Numbered from the stretch's first letter, positions 1-9,155 are shown. The stretch: 64,000 nucleotides of DNA from Marinibaculum pumilum (GCF_042646425.1 NZ_JBHRTR010000054.1:310001-374000), one strand, 5' to 3'. Notes: generated by a model not told the origin, from the sequence alone. Made by a program: numbers and translations.

Positions 1-66
1 CCGGCAACCACCGACCTGTTGTCCCCGATCCGGTTGCCCCTGGCAATCTTGCTCTGGCAATCCCCG

Positions 67-2505
67 TCAACCTTGCATTCGTTTGCCGGCCAGGGCGCGG
101 CCCAGCGCCGCCCGCAGATCCTCCGGCGCGAAGGGCTTGGCCAGCCAGGCAGCGAAACGGTCGGCGGCCTCCGGCTCCTGCGGCCCGCCCGTCATCGCCA
201 CCACCGGCAGGCCCGGCCGGCGGCGGCCGACCTCCGCCGCCAGCTCGCGCCCGCCCATGCCCGGCATCGTCAGGTCGGTCAGCAGCAGCTGCGTCTGCGC
301 CGCCGCCGGCTCGCCCTGCAGCAGCGCCAGCGCTTCCGCCCCGCCGGTGGCGCCACGCGCCCGGCAGCCGGCCTGCACCAGCACCGCCAGCGCCAGCTCC
401 CGCGGCTCCGTCTCGTCGTCCACCACCAGCACCCGCAGCCCCGGCGGCAGCGCGACCTCATGCCCGTCCTCGTCAGCGGGCCGCGCTGTCGGGACCGGCG
501 CCGCGGCGCCCGGTGCCGCGACCGTCCCCGCCAGCGGCAGGCGGATGGCGAATGTCGTGCCCGCGCCCGGCCGGCTGGTCACGTCGATGCGGCCGCCATG
601 GGCGCCGACGATACCGTGCACCACCGACAGGCCGAGCCCGGTGCCGCGGCCGGTCCGCTTCGTCGTGTAGAAGGGTTCGAAGATCCGCGCCGCCACCTCC
701 GCCGGCATGCCGGTACCGCTGTCGCTGACCTGCAGCAGCGCCCAGGGCCCGTCCTTTCCCGCAATCTCCTGCTCGACGCCGACGGAGACCCTGATCTCGC
801 CGCCTTCCGGCATGGCGTGGCGGGCATTGCTGATCAGGTTCGACAGCACCTGGTGCAGCTGCACCGGGTCGGCATTGACCATCGGCCGGGCCGCCGCATC
901 GTCCGGCAGGTCGCGTACCAGGGCGATGCCGGTCTCGCTCTCCGGCAGCTCCAGGTCCAGGCTGTCGCCCACCGCCTCCGCCAGGTCCATCAGCTCCGCC
1001 TCCGGGCCGACCTTGCGGCCGAAGGTCAGGATCTGCCGGATCACGTAGCGGGCGCGGTCGGCGGCGCGGCGGATCCGCTCCAGATAGTCGGCCAGGGCCG
1101 CATCGTCTTCCGCCGCCCCCTCCGCCGGCGCAGCCGCCTGCAGCCGTTCCTCCGCCATGCGGACATAGCCGACGACCGGGGTCAGGATGTTGTTGAGGTC
1201 ATGGGCGATGCCGCCGGCAAAGGTGCCCAGGGTCTCCAGCCGCTCGCGATGCTCCAGCTCCGCCTGCAGGGCGCGCCGCGCCGCCTCCGCCCGGTGGCGC
1301 GCGGTGACGTCCAGGCCGGTGGCGATGAAGGCCGGCGCCGCCATGCCCGGTGCGGATGGCTCGCTGCCCGGCGGCAGGGGGGCGATGGTCCAGGCGAAGA
1401 CGGCGCTGTCGGCACCGCCCGGCAGCTGGAACTCCCGCACCGGCGGGCGGGTATCGGCGAAATGGGCTTCCGCCTCCTGCCGCTCCGCCGGCGCCGCGAC
1501 CATCTCGGCGATCGGCCGCGACACCGCGGCGGCGCCGAAGGCCTGCGCGAAGCGGCCGTTGCACTGCAGGATCCGGCGGTCGGCGTCCAGCACCGCCACC
1601 GCGGCGGGCGCGCTGCTCATCAGAACCGCGTTCATGTCGCGCTCACGCCGCACCGCACCGAAGGCGGCGGCCAGGTCGGCGGCCATCTCCTCCAGCGCCC
1701 GCGCCAGGGCGGCCAGCTCGTCGCGGCCGCGCACCGGGATCCGCTGCACCTGGCGCTGCGCCGCGATGTCGCCGGCGGCCCGCTCCAGCACCGCGACCGG
1801 GCGCAGGATCAGCCGGCGGGCCAGCAGCCAGGCCAGGCCCAGCAGCAGCATGGACAGGGCCGCGCCGATCCCCAGGATCCACCATTCCAGCCGCTTCAGC
1901 GCCAGCGCGACGGTATCGCGGGGCGCGCTCACCACCAGCATCCAGCCATAGGCCGGATAGCCGCCGGCCACGTAGGGAACCGACCGGCCCGGCAGGGGGG
2001 CGACCCCGGCCAGCGGCGGCGAGGCCGGGTTCCGCCCGTCCAGCAGGTCGCGCCACAGCGCCTCGTAGTCGCGACCGCCGCGCATCGTGCTCATGATCAG
2101 GGTGCCGTCGCTGCGCAGCACCGTCAGATGACGCTCCTCGCGCAGCACGATCTGCTGCCAGGCGAGCGCGAGCGCGCCCTCGCGGGTGCCCGGGTCGGGG
2201 TCCAGATGGTCGCCGATGCCGCGGCTCAGCCAGCCCGTCCCGCCGCCGTCCGCCGCCTGGCCGCCGCCCTTTTCCTGTGCGCCGGTCGCCGGTTCGGCCT
2301 GCGCCGGATCGCGCTTCGTCGCGGCAGGCGGCAGGGTCGCCGGGGCCTCCACCTGCTGCAGGGCGGTCAGCACCCGTTCCAGGTGGGCGTGGTGACCGCG
2401 CAGCAGCCCGTCCTCGAAGGCGTCGATGGCGACCAGGAACAGGCCGGCCATCACCGCGATCACCGCGGGCAGGAAGGCCAGGAACAGCTTCGTCGACAGG
2501 CGCAC
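67..2505 (-). CDS. Membrane-bound hybrid sensor histidine kinase with C-terminal receiver
   Basis: This is an inner-membrane hybrid kinase of 812 residues. It has an N-terminal membrane helix (about residues 5-25), a periplasmic sensor region, a second helix just before a HAMP segment, a PAS-like region (SSAPAAVAVLDADRR), a HisKA motif GGIAHDLNN with the phospho-accepting His near residue 435, an HATPase domain (NLISNARHAM, FEPFYTTK, GTGLGLSVV), and a C-terminal receiver with VLVVDDE, the acceptor Asp in LLTDLTMPG and the conserved Lys in LAKPF. The kinase core is of the family whose own receiver controls phosphatase or relay activity; the output partner is not in view. I chose the GTG at 2505 because GGGAG lies 8 nt upstream; the frame stays open further upstream only into the preceding gene. 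It starts 32 nt after the flavin oxidoreductase stop, so co-transcription is likely. The signal sensed is unknown. Confidence 0.9.
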   Translation of the reverse strand: MRLSTKLFLAFLPAVIAVMAGLFLVAIDAFEDGLLRGHHAHLERVLTALQQVEAPATLPPAATKRDPAQAEPATGAQEKGGGQAADGGGTGWLSRGIGDHLDPDPGTREGALALAWQQIVLREERHLTVLRSDGTLIMSTMRGGRDYEALWRDLLDGRNPASPPLAGVAPLPGRSVPYVAGGYPAYGWMLVVSAPRDTVALALKRLEWWILGIGAALSMLLLGLAWLLARRLILRPVAVLERAAGDIAAQRQVQRIPVRGRDELAALARALEEMAADLAAAFGAVRRERDMNAVLMSSAPAAVAVLDADRRILQCNGRFAQAFGAAAVSRPIAEMVAAPAERQEAEAHFADTRPPVREFQLPGGADSAVFAWTIAPLPPGSEPSAPGMAAPAFIATGLDVTARHRAEAARRALQAELEHRERLETLGTFAGGIAHDLNNILTPVVGYVRMAEERLQAAAPAEGAAEDDAALADYLERIRRAADRARYVIRQILTFGRKVGPEAELMDLAEAVGDSLDLELPESETGIALVRDLPDDAAARPMVNADPVQLHQVLSNLISNARHAMPEGGEIRVSVGVEQEIAGKDGPWALLQVSDSGTGMPAEVAARIFEPFYTTKRTGRGTGLGLSVVHGIVGAHGGRIDVTSRPGAGTTFAIRLPLAGTVAAPGAAAPVPTARPADEDGHEVALPPGLRVLVVDDETEPRELALAVLVQAGCRARGATGGAEALALLQGEPAAAQTQLLLTDLTMPGMGGRELAAEVGRRRPGLPVVAMTGGPQEPEAADRFAAWLAKPFAPEDLRAALGRALAGKRMQG

Positions 2506-2537
2506 GCGCCACACTCCCGATCGTACCGACCGACGGC

Positions 2538-3884
2538 TCAGAGCCGGTCGAGCAGGCGGAACCAGGCCAGCGCCAGCGCCAGCAGCGGCCGGCGGAACCG
2601 CTCCCCGCCCGGGAAGGGCAGATGCTCCAGCCGCGCCAGCCGGTCCCAGTCGGTCCAATCCCCTGCGCCGCCGCCGGCCGCGCCGTCACCGCCGGCGGCC
2701 TCCGCCAGCAGCCGGCCGGCAAGCAGCGACAGGGCCAGGCCATGGCCGGAATAGCCGTGGGCATAGTATATGCCGTCCGCCGTCCTGCCGAATTCCGGCA
2801 GCCGCGAGGCGGTTATCGCCAGGGTACCGGCCCAGGCATGGTCGATGGCCAGGTCCCGCAGCTGCGGGAAGACCGGCCACATGCGCTGGCCCACGAATCG
2901 CTTCAGGTCCTGCGGCTGCGGCCCGCCGGCATTCTCCCCGCCACCGAACAGCAGCCGGTTGTCGGCCGTGCGGCGGAAATAATTCACCGCATAGCGGCTG
3001 TCGGCGACGGCATGCCCCGCCGGCAGGACCGGCGGCACCAGGTCCGGCGGCAGCGGCGCCGTGGTCAGGATGAAATTGTCGATCGGCAGGATGCGGCCGC
3101 CGATCTCCGGCAGGAAGCGGCCGCGATAGCCGTTGCAGGCGACCACCAGGCGGTCCGCACGCACCTGACCGTCCGGCACCGTCACCGCGAAGCCGCCGCC
3201 GGCGACCCGCTCCACCGCCACGGCCGGGGTCTGCGCGTGCAGGCGCGCACCGGCCGCCACGGCAGCCTCGGCCAGGCCCAGCAGCAGGTTCAGCGGATGC
3301 AGGTGCATCGCCCCCATGTCCAGGGTGCCGCCGAAATAGGCCGCGCTGCCGCTGATCGCCGCGGCTTCGGCCGCATCGACGAAGCGGATGTCGGCATAGC
3401 CGTAGCGGTCCTGCAGCTGGCCGGCGGTGCGGCGGTACTCGTCGACCAGGCGCCGGCGATGCGCCAGGTGGGCGACCCCGTGGCGCAGGTCGCAGGCGAT
3501 GCCGTGGCGTGCCACCCGGTCGCGGATCATCGCCTTGGCGTCCTCGGTCAGCCGCCAGAGGGCGGCGGCCCAACCGGCCCCCAGCTTCGCCTCCAGCCTT
3601 TCCTGCGACCAGTTCAGCCCGGTGCCGACCTGGCCGCCGTTGCGGCCCGAAGCGCCCTCGCCCAGCGCGCTGCCTTCCAGCACGACGCAGTCGGTGCCGC
3701 GCTCGGCCAGATGCAGGGCGGTGGAGATCCCGGTCAGGCCGCCGCCGACGATGCAGATATCGGCCCGCGCCGCGCCGCGCAGCGACGGCGCCCCGGGCGC
3801 CGCGCGGGCCGTGGCCTGATAGTAGCTGAGCCCCTGGCGTCGCGGTACCGGCGTCAGGTCGTCATGCCGGTCGGTCTGTGTCAT
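2538..3884 (-). CDS. FAD-dependent amine oxidoreductase (DadA/PuuB-like)
   Basis: A 448-residue flavoprotein of the DAO superfamily. The Rossmann dinucleotide motif IVGGGLTGISTALHLAERG lies about 45 residues from the start, followed by the family signature GASGRNGGQV that packs on the flavin. The rest has the alternating FAD and substrate domain pattern and ends with a second FAD segment (YYAHGYSGHGLALS). Best match by eye is the gamma-glutamylputrescine oxidase group (PuuB), which oxidises an amine to an aldehyde with release of ammonia and peroxide; glycine or sarcosine oxidase-like activities cannot be excluded. The start at 3884 (MTQTDRHDD) is preferred to an in-frame ATG further upstream because the extra residues are low-complexity and would overlap the divergent promoter of the pseudouridine synthase gene. 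It is followed by the histidine kinase gene. Confidence 0.8.
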   Translation of the reverse strand: MTQTDRHDDLTPVPRRQGLSYYQATARAAPGAPSLRGAARADICIVGGGLTGISTALHLAERGTDCVVLEGSALGEGASGRNGGQVGTGLNWSQERLEAKLGAGWAAALWRLTEDAKAMIRDRVARHGIACDLRHGVAHLAHRRRLVDEYRRTAGQLQDRYGYADIRFVDAAEAAAISGSAAYFGGTLDMGAMHLHPLNLLLGLAEAAVAAGARLHAQTPAVAVERVAGGGFAVTVPDGQVRADRLVVACNGYRGRFLPEIGGRILPIDNFILTTAPLPPDLVPPVLPAGHAVADSRYAVNYFRRTADNRLLFGGGENAGGPQPQDLKRFVGQRMWPVFPQLRDLAIDHAWAGTLAITASRLPEFGRTADGIYYAHGYSGHGLALSLLAGRLLAEAAGGDGAAGGGAGDWTDWDRLARLEHLPFPGGERFRRPLLALALAWFRLLDRL

Positions 3885-3979
3885 CGGGCGGGGGTCCGGG
3901 GAAGGGCCGCGGGCCGCGCCCCCGCCCTGCGGCGGTGTGGCCCGCGACTCCGTCGGCATGGCATGGCACACTCGCCCTC

Positions 3980-4651
3980 GTGCCACGCTATATCGCCTTT
4001 CACAAGCCGTACGGGGTGCTGAGCCAGTTCACCGGCACAGCCCAGCAGCGCACCCTGGCGGATTTCGGCCTGCCGGACGGGGTCTATGCCGCCGGCCGGC
4101 TGGACAAGGACAGCGAGGGGCTGCTGCTGCTGACCGACGACGGGCCGTTCATCGAACGCCTGCTGTCGCCCGCCTTCGCCCATCCGCGCCGCTACCTGGC
4201 GCAGGTTGAGGGCGTGCCCGACGCCGCCACCCTGACCGCCCTGGCGAACGGCCCGGTGCTGAAGGACGGGCCCAGCCGGCCCCTGGGTGTGAAGCTGCTG
4301 GACGAGACCCCGGACCTGCCGCCGCGCGAGCCGCCGATCCGCTACCGCAAGACGGTGCCGACCTCCTGGCTGCTGCTGACCCTGCATGAGGGGCGCAACC
4401 GGCAGGTCCGTCGGATGACCGCCGCGGTCGGCGTGCCGACCCTGCGGCTGGTGCGGGTGGAGATCGGCGCCCTGGCACTCGGCGACCTGGCGCCCGGGGA
4501 GTGGAAGGAGATCCGCGCCGAGGACGTGCTGCCCGGCGACCCGCCGCCGCCATCGCAGCGGGCCCGGCCGCAGCAGCCTAGGGTCCCGCAGCCGAAGCGG
4601 CCGGGCGCGCGTTCCGGCATACGAGGAAGACGGACCGGCAGTCGGCGGTGA
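3980..4651 (+). CDS. rluE: 23S rRNA pseudouridine synthase, RluE type
   Basis: A RsuA/RluE-family pseudouridine synthase of 223 residues. It shows the opening HKPYGVLSQF, the catalytic motif GRLDKDSEGLLLLT with Asp about residue 42, and the late signature EGRNRQVRRM. It has no S4 domain, the usual state for RluE, which makes pseudouridine in the peptidyl-transferase region of 23S rRNA (U2457 in E. coli). The GTG at 3980 gives VPRYIAFHKPYG, the expected N-terminus; no in-frame ATG sits closer than 100 nt upstream. The C-terminus is a basic Pro/Arg-rich tail of about 35 residues that overlaps the end of the convergent methyltransferase gene by 74 bp. The overlap suggests the tail is recent and non-essential. 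Confidence 0.87.
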   Translation: MPRYIAFHKPYGVLSQFTGTAQQRTLADFGLPDGVYAAGRLDKDSEGLLLLTDDGPFIERLLSPAFAHPRRYLAQVEGVPDAATLTALANGPVLKDGPSRPLGVKLLDETPDLPPREPPIRYRKTVPTSWLLLTLHEGRNRQVRRMTAAVGVPTLRLVRVEIGALALGDLAPGEWKEIRAEDVLPGDPPPPSQRARPQQPRVPQPKRPGARSGIRGRRTGSRR

Positions 4652-5288
4652 AATCCTGCCGCTCGATCCGCCAGCCCGCCGCCTCGACCTTCTCCCGCAG
4701 CGCCGACAGCGGCGTCTCGCGATAGCCGACCTCCCACTTGTGGGCGTCGAAATCCTCGTGGTCGCGGATCCGGAAGCGCTTCAGGAAGCGCAGCTTGCGC
4801 AGGAAGGAGCGGCGGCGGAAGACATGCCGGTTCCAGTACAGGTTCATGCCGAACTGCGTGCCCTCGAAAGGAACCGACAGGATCAGCCAGGGGGTGCCGG
4901 AGGCGGCCATGGCGGCCAGCACGCCGTCGACCTGCGGCCAGTGGATATGCTCCAGCACCTCGCAGGCGATGATCGCGTCGTGGCCGGCGCACTGCTCCGG
5001 CTTCAGGGCGCGGATATCGGCCTGCACATGGCCCACCGCGCCCAGCGGCGGCGGCATGGGAGAGACGTCCAGGGTGGTCACCCGGTAGCCGGCATTGGCC
5101 AGCATCGCGGTGACCAGGCCCCAATAGGGCCCGACCTCCAGGATGTCGGTCACCGGCAGGTCGCGCAGCAGATGCACCTGGAACCATTGGTGCGTGATGC
5201 GCTTCTCGGTGTAGTAGGCATGCCAGCGGCGGCGCTGCTCGTCGGCGACGGGCGGCGCGGCGCGGTCTTCGGGCACCTGGTGCAGCAT
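4578..5288 (-). CDS. Class I SAM-dependent methyltransferase
   Basis: A soluble 236-residue methyltransferase. Motif I is DILEVGPYWGLV (a variant of the usual VLDVGCGxG), the acidic end of strand 2 is TLDVS, and motif post-II reads IIACEVLEHI, typical of the Methyltransf_11/23 group. The start at 5288 begins MLHQVPEDRA; further upstream the frame runs into the divergent thioesterase gene. There is no operon partner. The substrate is unknown: the pattern Y-W-G in place of C-G-x-G and an Arg/Phe-rich segment (NRHVFRRRSFLRK) resemble enzymes acting on lipids or small hydrophobic molecules, but this is only an impression. The 3' end overlaps the convergent rluE gene. Confidence 0.75.
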   Translation of the reverse strand: MLHQVPEDRAAPPVADEQRRRWHAYYTEKRITHQWFQVHLLRDLPVTDILEVGPYWGLVTAMLANAGYRVTTLDVSPMPPPLGAVGHVQADIRALKPEQCAGHDAIIACEVLEHIHWPQVDGVLAAMAASGTPWLILSVPFEGTQFGMNLYWNRHVFRRRSFLRKLRFLKRFRIRDHEDFDAHKWEVGYRETPLSALREKVEAAGWRIERQDFTADCRSVFLVCRNARPAASAAGP

Positions 5289-5372
5289 GGCGCGGATGAT
5301 AGGAGCGGTGCCGCCGGACGGCAATCGCTGCCACATTGCCGCTCGGCAGGCGCGGTGATATGTACCCGCGCC

Positions 5373-5873
5373 ATGTCCAGCCTGTCCGCCGAAACACCCT
5401 CCCGGCAGGATCCCGTCCTGCCGGTACCGCCCGGTTTCCGCCGGTTGCGGGACTTCTGCGCCTTCGCCACCGCCAACGGGCCGATCTACGGCCGGCTGGA
5501 CGGGCCGGGGCGCTTCACCATGGCGAGCCGGCTGACCCAGGACCACGACAACCTGGCGGGGATGTGCCATGGCGGCTGGCTGATGAGCCTGGCGGACATG
5601 GCGATCGGCTTCGCCTGCTCCACCTCCAGCGACGATGTGCGGCGCAAGTTCCTGCCGACCGTCTCGCTGACGGCGGAGTTCCTGGCGCCGGGCCGCGCCG
5701 GCCAGTGGGTGGAGGCATCCGCCGAGGTGCTGCAGACCGGCCGGCGGATCGCCTTCGCCGAATGCCTGGTGCGGGCCGACGGCGAACCGGTGCTGCGCGC
5801 CTCCGGCACCTTCAAGGTGCCGACGGCGGAGGATGCGCCATTCGCTATCGAGGACCTGCTGCTGCCCGAATGA
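5373..5873 (+). CDS. PaaI-type hotdog thioesterase
   Basis: A 166-residue single hotdog-fold protein. The central helix segment is HDNLAGMCHGGWLMSLAD, matching the PaaI/YbgC-like pattern in which an Asn or Gly-rich N(x)HGG motif and a downstream acidic residue form the active site. The following strands include VSLTAEFLAPGRAGQ and end with a short acidic tail. Such enzymes hydrolyse acyl- or aryl-CoA thioesters in the cytoplasm; the exact CoA ester is not predictable. The start at 5373 (MSSLSAETPS) follows the divergent methyltransferase start by 84 bp. It ends 43 bp before lepA, so some readthrough into lepA is possible. Confidence 0.82.
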   Translation: MSSLSAETPSRQDPVLPVPPGFRRLRDFCAFATANGPIYGRLDGPGRFTMASRLTQDHDNLAGMCHGGWLMSLADMAIGFACSTSSDDVRRKFLPTVSLTAEFLAPGRAGQWVEASAEVLQTGRRIAFAECLVRADGEPVLRASGTFKVPTAEDAPFAIEDLLLPE

Positions 5874-5916
5874 CGGCGCGCCCAACCTTTAGAGAGATTC
5901 TGGAACCGATCCGGCG

Positions 5917-7722
5917 ATGACCGACCTCAGCCATATCCGCAACTTCGCGATCATCGCGCATATCGACCATGGCAAGTCCACCCTGGCGGACCGGCTGATC
6001 GAGAGCTGCGGCGCCCTCGACAAGCGGCTGATGACCGCGCAGGTGCTGGACTCCATGGACCTGGAGCGCGAGCGCGGCATCACCATCAAGGCGCAGACCG
6101 TCCGCCTCAGCTACAAGGCGCGCGACGGCCGCACCTACATCCTGAACATGATCGACACGCCCGGCCATGTGGACTTCGCCTACGAGGTGAACCGGTCCCT
6201 GGCCGCCTGCGAGGGCTCGCTGCTGGTGGTCGACGCCAGCCAGGGGGTGGAGGCGCAGACCCTGGCGAACGTCTACCAGGCGATCGACAACGACCATGAG
6301 ATCGTGCCGGTCCTGAACAAGATCGACCTGCCGGCGGCCGAGCCGGAGCGGGTGAAGGAACAGATCGAGGATGTGATCGGCCTGGACGCCACCGACGCGC
6401 TGGAGGTCTCCGCCAAGACCGGCATGGGGATCGAGGACGTGCTGGAAGCGCTGGTCCACCGCCTGCCGCCGCCGAAGGGCGATGCCGACGCGCCGCTGAA
6501 GGCGCTGCTGGTGGACAGCTGGTACGACGCCTATCTGGGCGTGGTGGTCTTGATGCGGGTGATCGACGGGCGCATCCGCAAGGGCATGAAGATCCGCTTC
6601 ATGGCCAACAAGACGGTGCACCTGGTGGACCGGGTCGGCATCTCCACCCCGGCGAAGGCGGTGGTGGACGAGCTGGGTCCTGGCGAGATCGGCTTCTTCA
6701 CCGCCGCGATCAAGGACATCGCCGATACCAATGTCGGCGACACCATCACCGAGGAGCGCAACCCGACACCGGAGCCGCTGTCGGGCTTCAAGCCGTCGAT
6801 CCCGGTGGTCTGGTGCGGCCTCTACCCGACCGACGCGGCCGACTACGACGACCTGCGCGACAGCCTGGGCAAGCTGCGCCTGAACGACGCCTCCTTCCAT
6901 TTCGAGGCGGAGAGTTCGGCCGCCCTGGGCCTGGGCTTCCGCTGCGGCTTCCTGGGCCTGCTGCACCTGGAGATCGTGCAGGAACGGCTGGAGCGGGAGT
7001 TCAACCTCGACCTGATCACGACCGCCCCCAGCGTGGTCTATCACCTGAACATGCGCGACGGCACGCAGCGGGAGCTGCACAACCCGGTCGACATGCCGGA
7101 GGTGATGAAGATCGAGAGCATCGAGGAGCCCTGGATCAAGGCGACGATCCTGGTGCCCGACGAGCATCTGGGCTCGATCCTGCAGCTCTGCCAGGAACGC
7201 CGCGGCGAACAGCTCGACCTGACCTATGCCGGGTCGCGCGCGATGGCGGTCTACCGCCTGCCGCTGAACGAGGTGGTGTTCGACTTCTACGACCGGTTGA
7301 AATCGGTCAGCCGCGGCTATGCCAGCTTCGACTACCAGATGGACGGCTATGTCGAGGAAGATCTGGTCAAGCTGACGATCCTGGTGAACGACGAGCCGGT
7401 CGACGCGCTCGCCCTGATCGTGCATCGCAGCCGCGCGGAGGGGCGCGGCCGGCAGCTCTGCGAGCGGCTGAAGGAGCTGATCCCGCGGCAGATGTTCCGC
7501 ATCGCCATCCAGGCGGCGATCGGCGGCAAGATCGTCGCGCGCGAGACCCTGTCGGCGATGCGCAAGGACGTCACGTCGAAATGCTATGGCGGCGACATCA
7601 CCCGCAAGCGCAAGCTGCTGGAGAAGCAGAAGGCGGGCAAGAAGCGGATGCGCCAGGTCGGCAATGTGGAGATCCCGCAGGAGGCCTTCATCGCCGCCCT
7701 GCGCATCGGCGACGAGTCGTAG
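5917..7722 (+). CDS. lepA: Elongation factor 4 (LepA) ribosomal GTPase
   Basis: Full-length LepA, 601 residues, as expected for the family (about 600). The G1 loop AHIDHGKST is at residues 14-22, G2 is in ERGITIKAQTV, G3 is DTPGHVDF and G4 is NKIDLP. The C-terminal LepA-specific domain contains CYGGDITRKRKLLEKQK and the basic end KAGKKRMRQVG that binds rRNA. LepA acts on stalled or mis-translocated ribosomes at the membrane or in the cytosol. No membrane or peptidase gene (lepB) follows, unlike in E. coli; a repeat element occupies the downstream space instead. Confidence 0.97.
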   Translation: MTDLSHIRNFAIIAHIDHGKSTLADRLIESCGALDKRLMTAQVLDSMDLERERGITIKAQTVRLSYKARDGRTYILNMIDTPGHVDFAYEVNRSLAACEGSLLVVDASQGVEAQTLANVYQAIDNDHEIVPVLNKIDLPAAEPERVKEQIEDVIGLDATDALEVSAKTGMGIEDVLEALVHRLPPPKGDADAPLKALLVDSWYDAYLGVVVLMRVIDGRIRKGMKIRFMANKTVHLVDRVGISTPAKAVVDELGPGEIGFFTAAIKDIADTNVGDTITEERNPTPEPLSGFKPSIPVVWCGLYPTDAADYDDLRDSLGKLRLNDASFHFEAESSAALGLGFRCGFLGLLHLEIVQERLEREFNLDLITTAPSVVYHLNMRDGTQRELHNPVDMPEVMKIESIEEPWIKATILVPDEHLGSILQLCQERRGEQLDLTYAGSRAMAVYRLPLNEVVFDFYDRLKSVSRGYASFDYQMDGYVEEDLVKLTILVNDEPVDALALIVHRSRAEGRGRQLCERLKELIPRQMFRIAIQAAIGGKIVARETLSAMRKDVTSKCYGGDITRKRKLLEKQKAGKKRMRQVGNVEIPQEAFIAALRIGDES

Positions 7723-7769
7723 GCCTCAGACTCCGCGGCACTGGATCCCGCCGCCGCACAATCTTTGCC

Positions 7770-8015
7770 GTCGCCCTCGGGCCCGACCCTACGGGATTCA
7801 CATATCTCTTCTCTTCGACACGCCTCCCTGCTGCCGTCGCCCTCGGGCTTGACCCGAGGGGCCTGACGGGACAGGGAGGCCGCGCAGCTTCGCCGCCTTG
7901 CCACGATCCTCGGCTCGGGGGCCGAGGATGACGGCAAAAAGGGAGGACCGCAGGGCTGATTTGGCTCCCTGACGAGATGTGTGAATGCCGTAGGGCTCGA
8001 CCCGAGGGCCGCGAC
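7770..8015. repeat. MITE-like palindromic repeat element, copy A
   Basis: This 246-bp stretch fills the 397-bp space between lepA and the next gene. Its ends are imperfect terminal inverted repeats of about 39 bp: the left end reads inward through CCCTACGGGATTCACAT and the right end, read on the opposite strand, through CCCTACGGCATTCACAC. Inside are two hairpin modules, CCCTCGGGCTTGACCCGAGGG and CCTCGGCTCGGGGGCCGAGG. The inner 205 bp (7791-7995) recur at 38470-38674 at roughly 90 percent identity by eye. No convincing gene lies here; the short reading frames are palindrome translations. The rest of the gap (7723-7769 and 8016-8119) shows nothing I recognise. Confidence 0.8.
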
Positions 8016-8119
8016 GATGCGTCGCCGCAGCCCGGCAGAACCGTCCCGCGCAGCGTCTCCTTCCCGTCACGGTCCCCGGCTCGACGGCCGGGCCGTATTG
8101 CGCGACCGGTATCGCTCCC

Positions 8120-9154
8120 TCAGCCACCACCGATCCGCCAGACGATGCCGCCGCCGTCCAGCACCGTCTCCAGCCGCAGGAAGCGGTCATGCGCGGCCAG
8201 CGCCCCCTCCCACAGCGGGTTCCAGGCATCCAGCGCCATCTCCGGCGCCACCGGCAGGCCCTCCACCAGGCGCCAGCCCTTCTGCACCACGGTGACCGCG
8301 CCACCGTCGCGGCCGATCTCCGCCGCATCGCCCTGCGCCTGCGAAAGGCGCTGCAGCATGAGCGCGAAATCCTCTGCCGTGCGCCCGGCGATGCCCAGGT
8401 CGGCCATCACCGCCTCGTGGAACTGCAGGCCGATCAGGCGCGCTGTGCGGCCGATCAGGGCGGCCGCTTCCGCCGCCCCCCACTGGTCCTGCATAACCGG
8501 CAGCATGGCGCGCAGATATTCCACCGCATAGGCGCGCTCGATCTTGGCCAGCCGCTCCGCCGGCCAGGCGGCACTCTCCAGCACCGGCTCTGCGGCGGGA
8601 TCGTGCGGCGGCGCCCGCTCGTTCTCGGCGAAGCGCACCCGCTCTTCCGGCGCCAGGTCGCGGTCGTATTCGAAGTAATAGCCTTCCAGGCCGGGATCGC
8701 CGGCGACCGTCTGGCCGGTGCAGACGAAGCCGAGGCGCGGATTGCCCAGGCTGACCCCGTTATGGCCGTGCCAGCCGTGCAGCATCGCCTCGTTCACCGT
8801 GCGCGGGATGCCGCAGATCGCGGTGCCCTGCCAGATCCAGCGCGGCGGCGGATAGCGCACCCAGGCCTTGGCGTCGCTCTCCGGCATGTATTCCGTCTTC
8901 ACCCCGCCCAGGGCGTTGGAGAAAAAGTGGTACTGCGCGCAGGCCACCGCATGCGGCAGCCGGTCCAGCCCCAGCTTGGCCAGGCCGGGCAGGAACTTCT
9001 CCAGATGCTGGCGGCGGAAATGGCCGAAGACATAGGCCTCCGCCGCCTCGGTCCCGCGCTGGCTGACCAGGGTCAGCACCAGTCCGGTCATCAGCGCGTT
9101 GTACAGCCGGCCGACGGCGCGGTAGCCGGCGGTCGATTCGGTGAAGCCCGTCAT
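8120..9154 (-). CDS. Conserved hypothetical cytosolic protein, function unknown
   Basis: A 344-residue protein without a signal peptide or membrane span. I do not recognise the family. It has a helical first third (GYRAVGRLYNALMTGLVLTL), a central region with several His, Trp and Tyr residues (HFFSNALGG, AMLHGWHGHNGVS, GYYFEYDRD), and a helical segment ARLIGLQFHEAVMADLGI that faintly recalls the helical bundle of the L-2-amino-thiazoline-4-carboxylate hydrolase group; I would not name it so. The start at 9154 (MTGFTESTAGYRAV) lies 1 nt after the stop of the small membrane-protein gene, so the two are translationally coupled. The acidic, aromatic composition suggests a soluble enzyme or binding protein. 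Confidence 0.72.
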   Translation of the reverse strand: MTGFTESTAGYRAVGRLYNALMTGLVLTLVSQRGTEAAEAYVFGHFRRQHLEKFLPGLAKLGLDRLPHAVACAQYHFFSNALGGVKTEYMPESDAKAWVRYPPPRWIWQGTAICGIPRTVNEAMLHGWHGHNGVSLGNPRLGFVCTGQTVAGDPGLEGYYFEYDRDLAPEERVRFAENERAPPHDPAAEPVLESAAWPAERLAKIERAYAVEYLRAMLPVMQDQWGAAEAAALIGRTARLIGLQFHEAVMADLGIAGRTAEDFALMLQRLSQAQGDAAEIGRDGGAVTVVQKGWRLVEGLPVAPEMALDAWNPLWEGALAAHDRFLRLETVLDGGGIVWRIGGG

Positions 9155-9155
9155 G

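Noticed and set aside
19..2754. A 911-codon open frame on the plus strand
   Set aside because: It is antisense to the histidine kinase and flavin oxidoreductase, has Arg/Gln/Pro-rich low-complexity translation and no domain. High GC creates such frames.
7584..7937. Small proteins such as MPSSSAPEPRIVARR and its copy near 38308-38616
   Set aside because: They are translations of the palindromic repeat, identical because the DNA repeats, not because of selection on protein.
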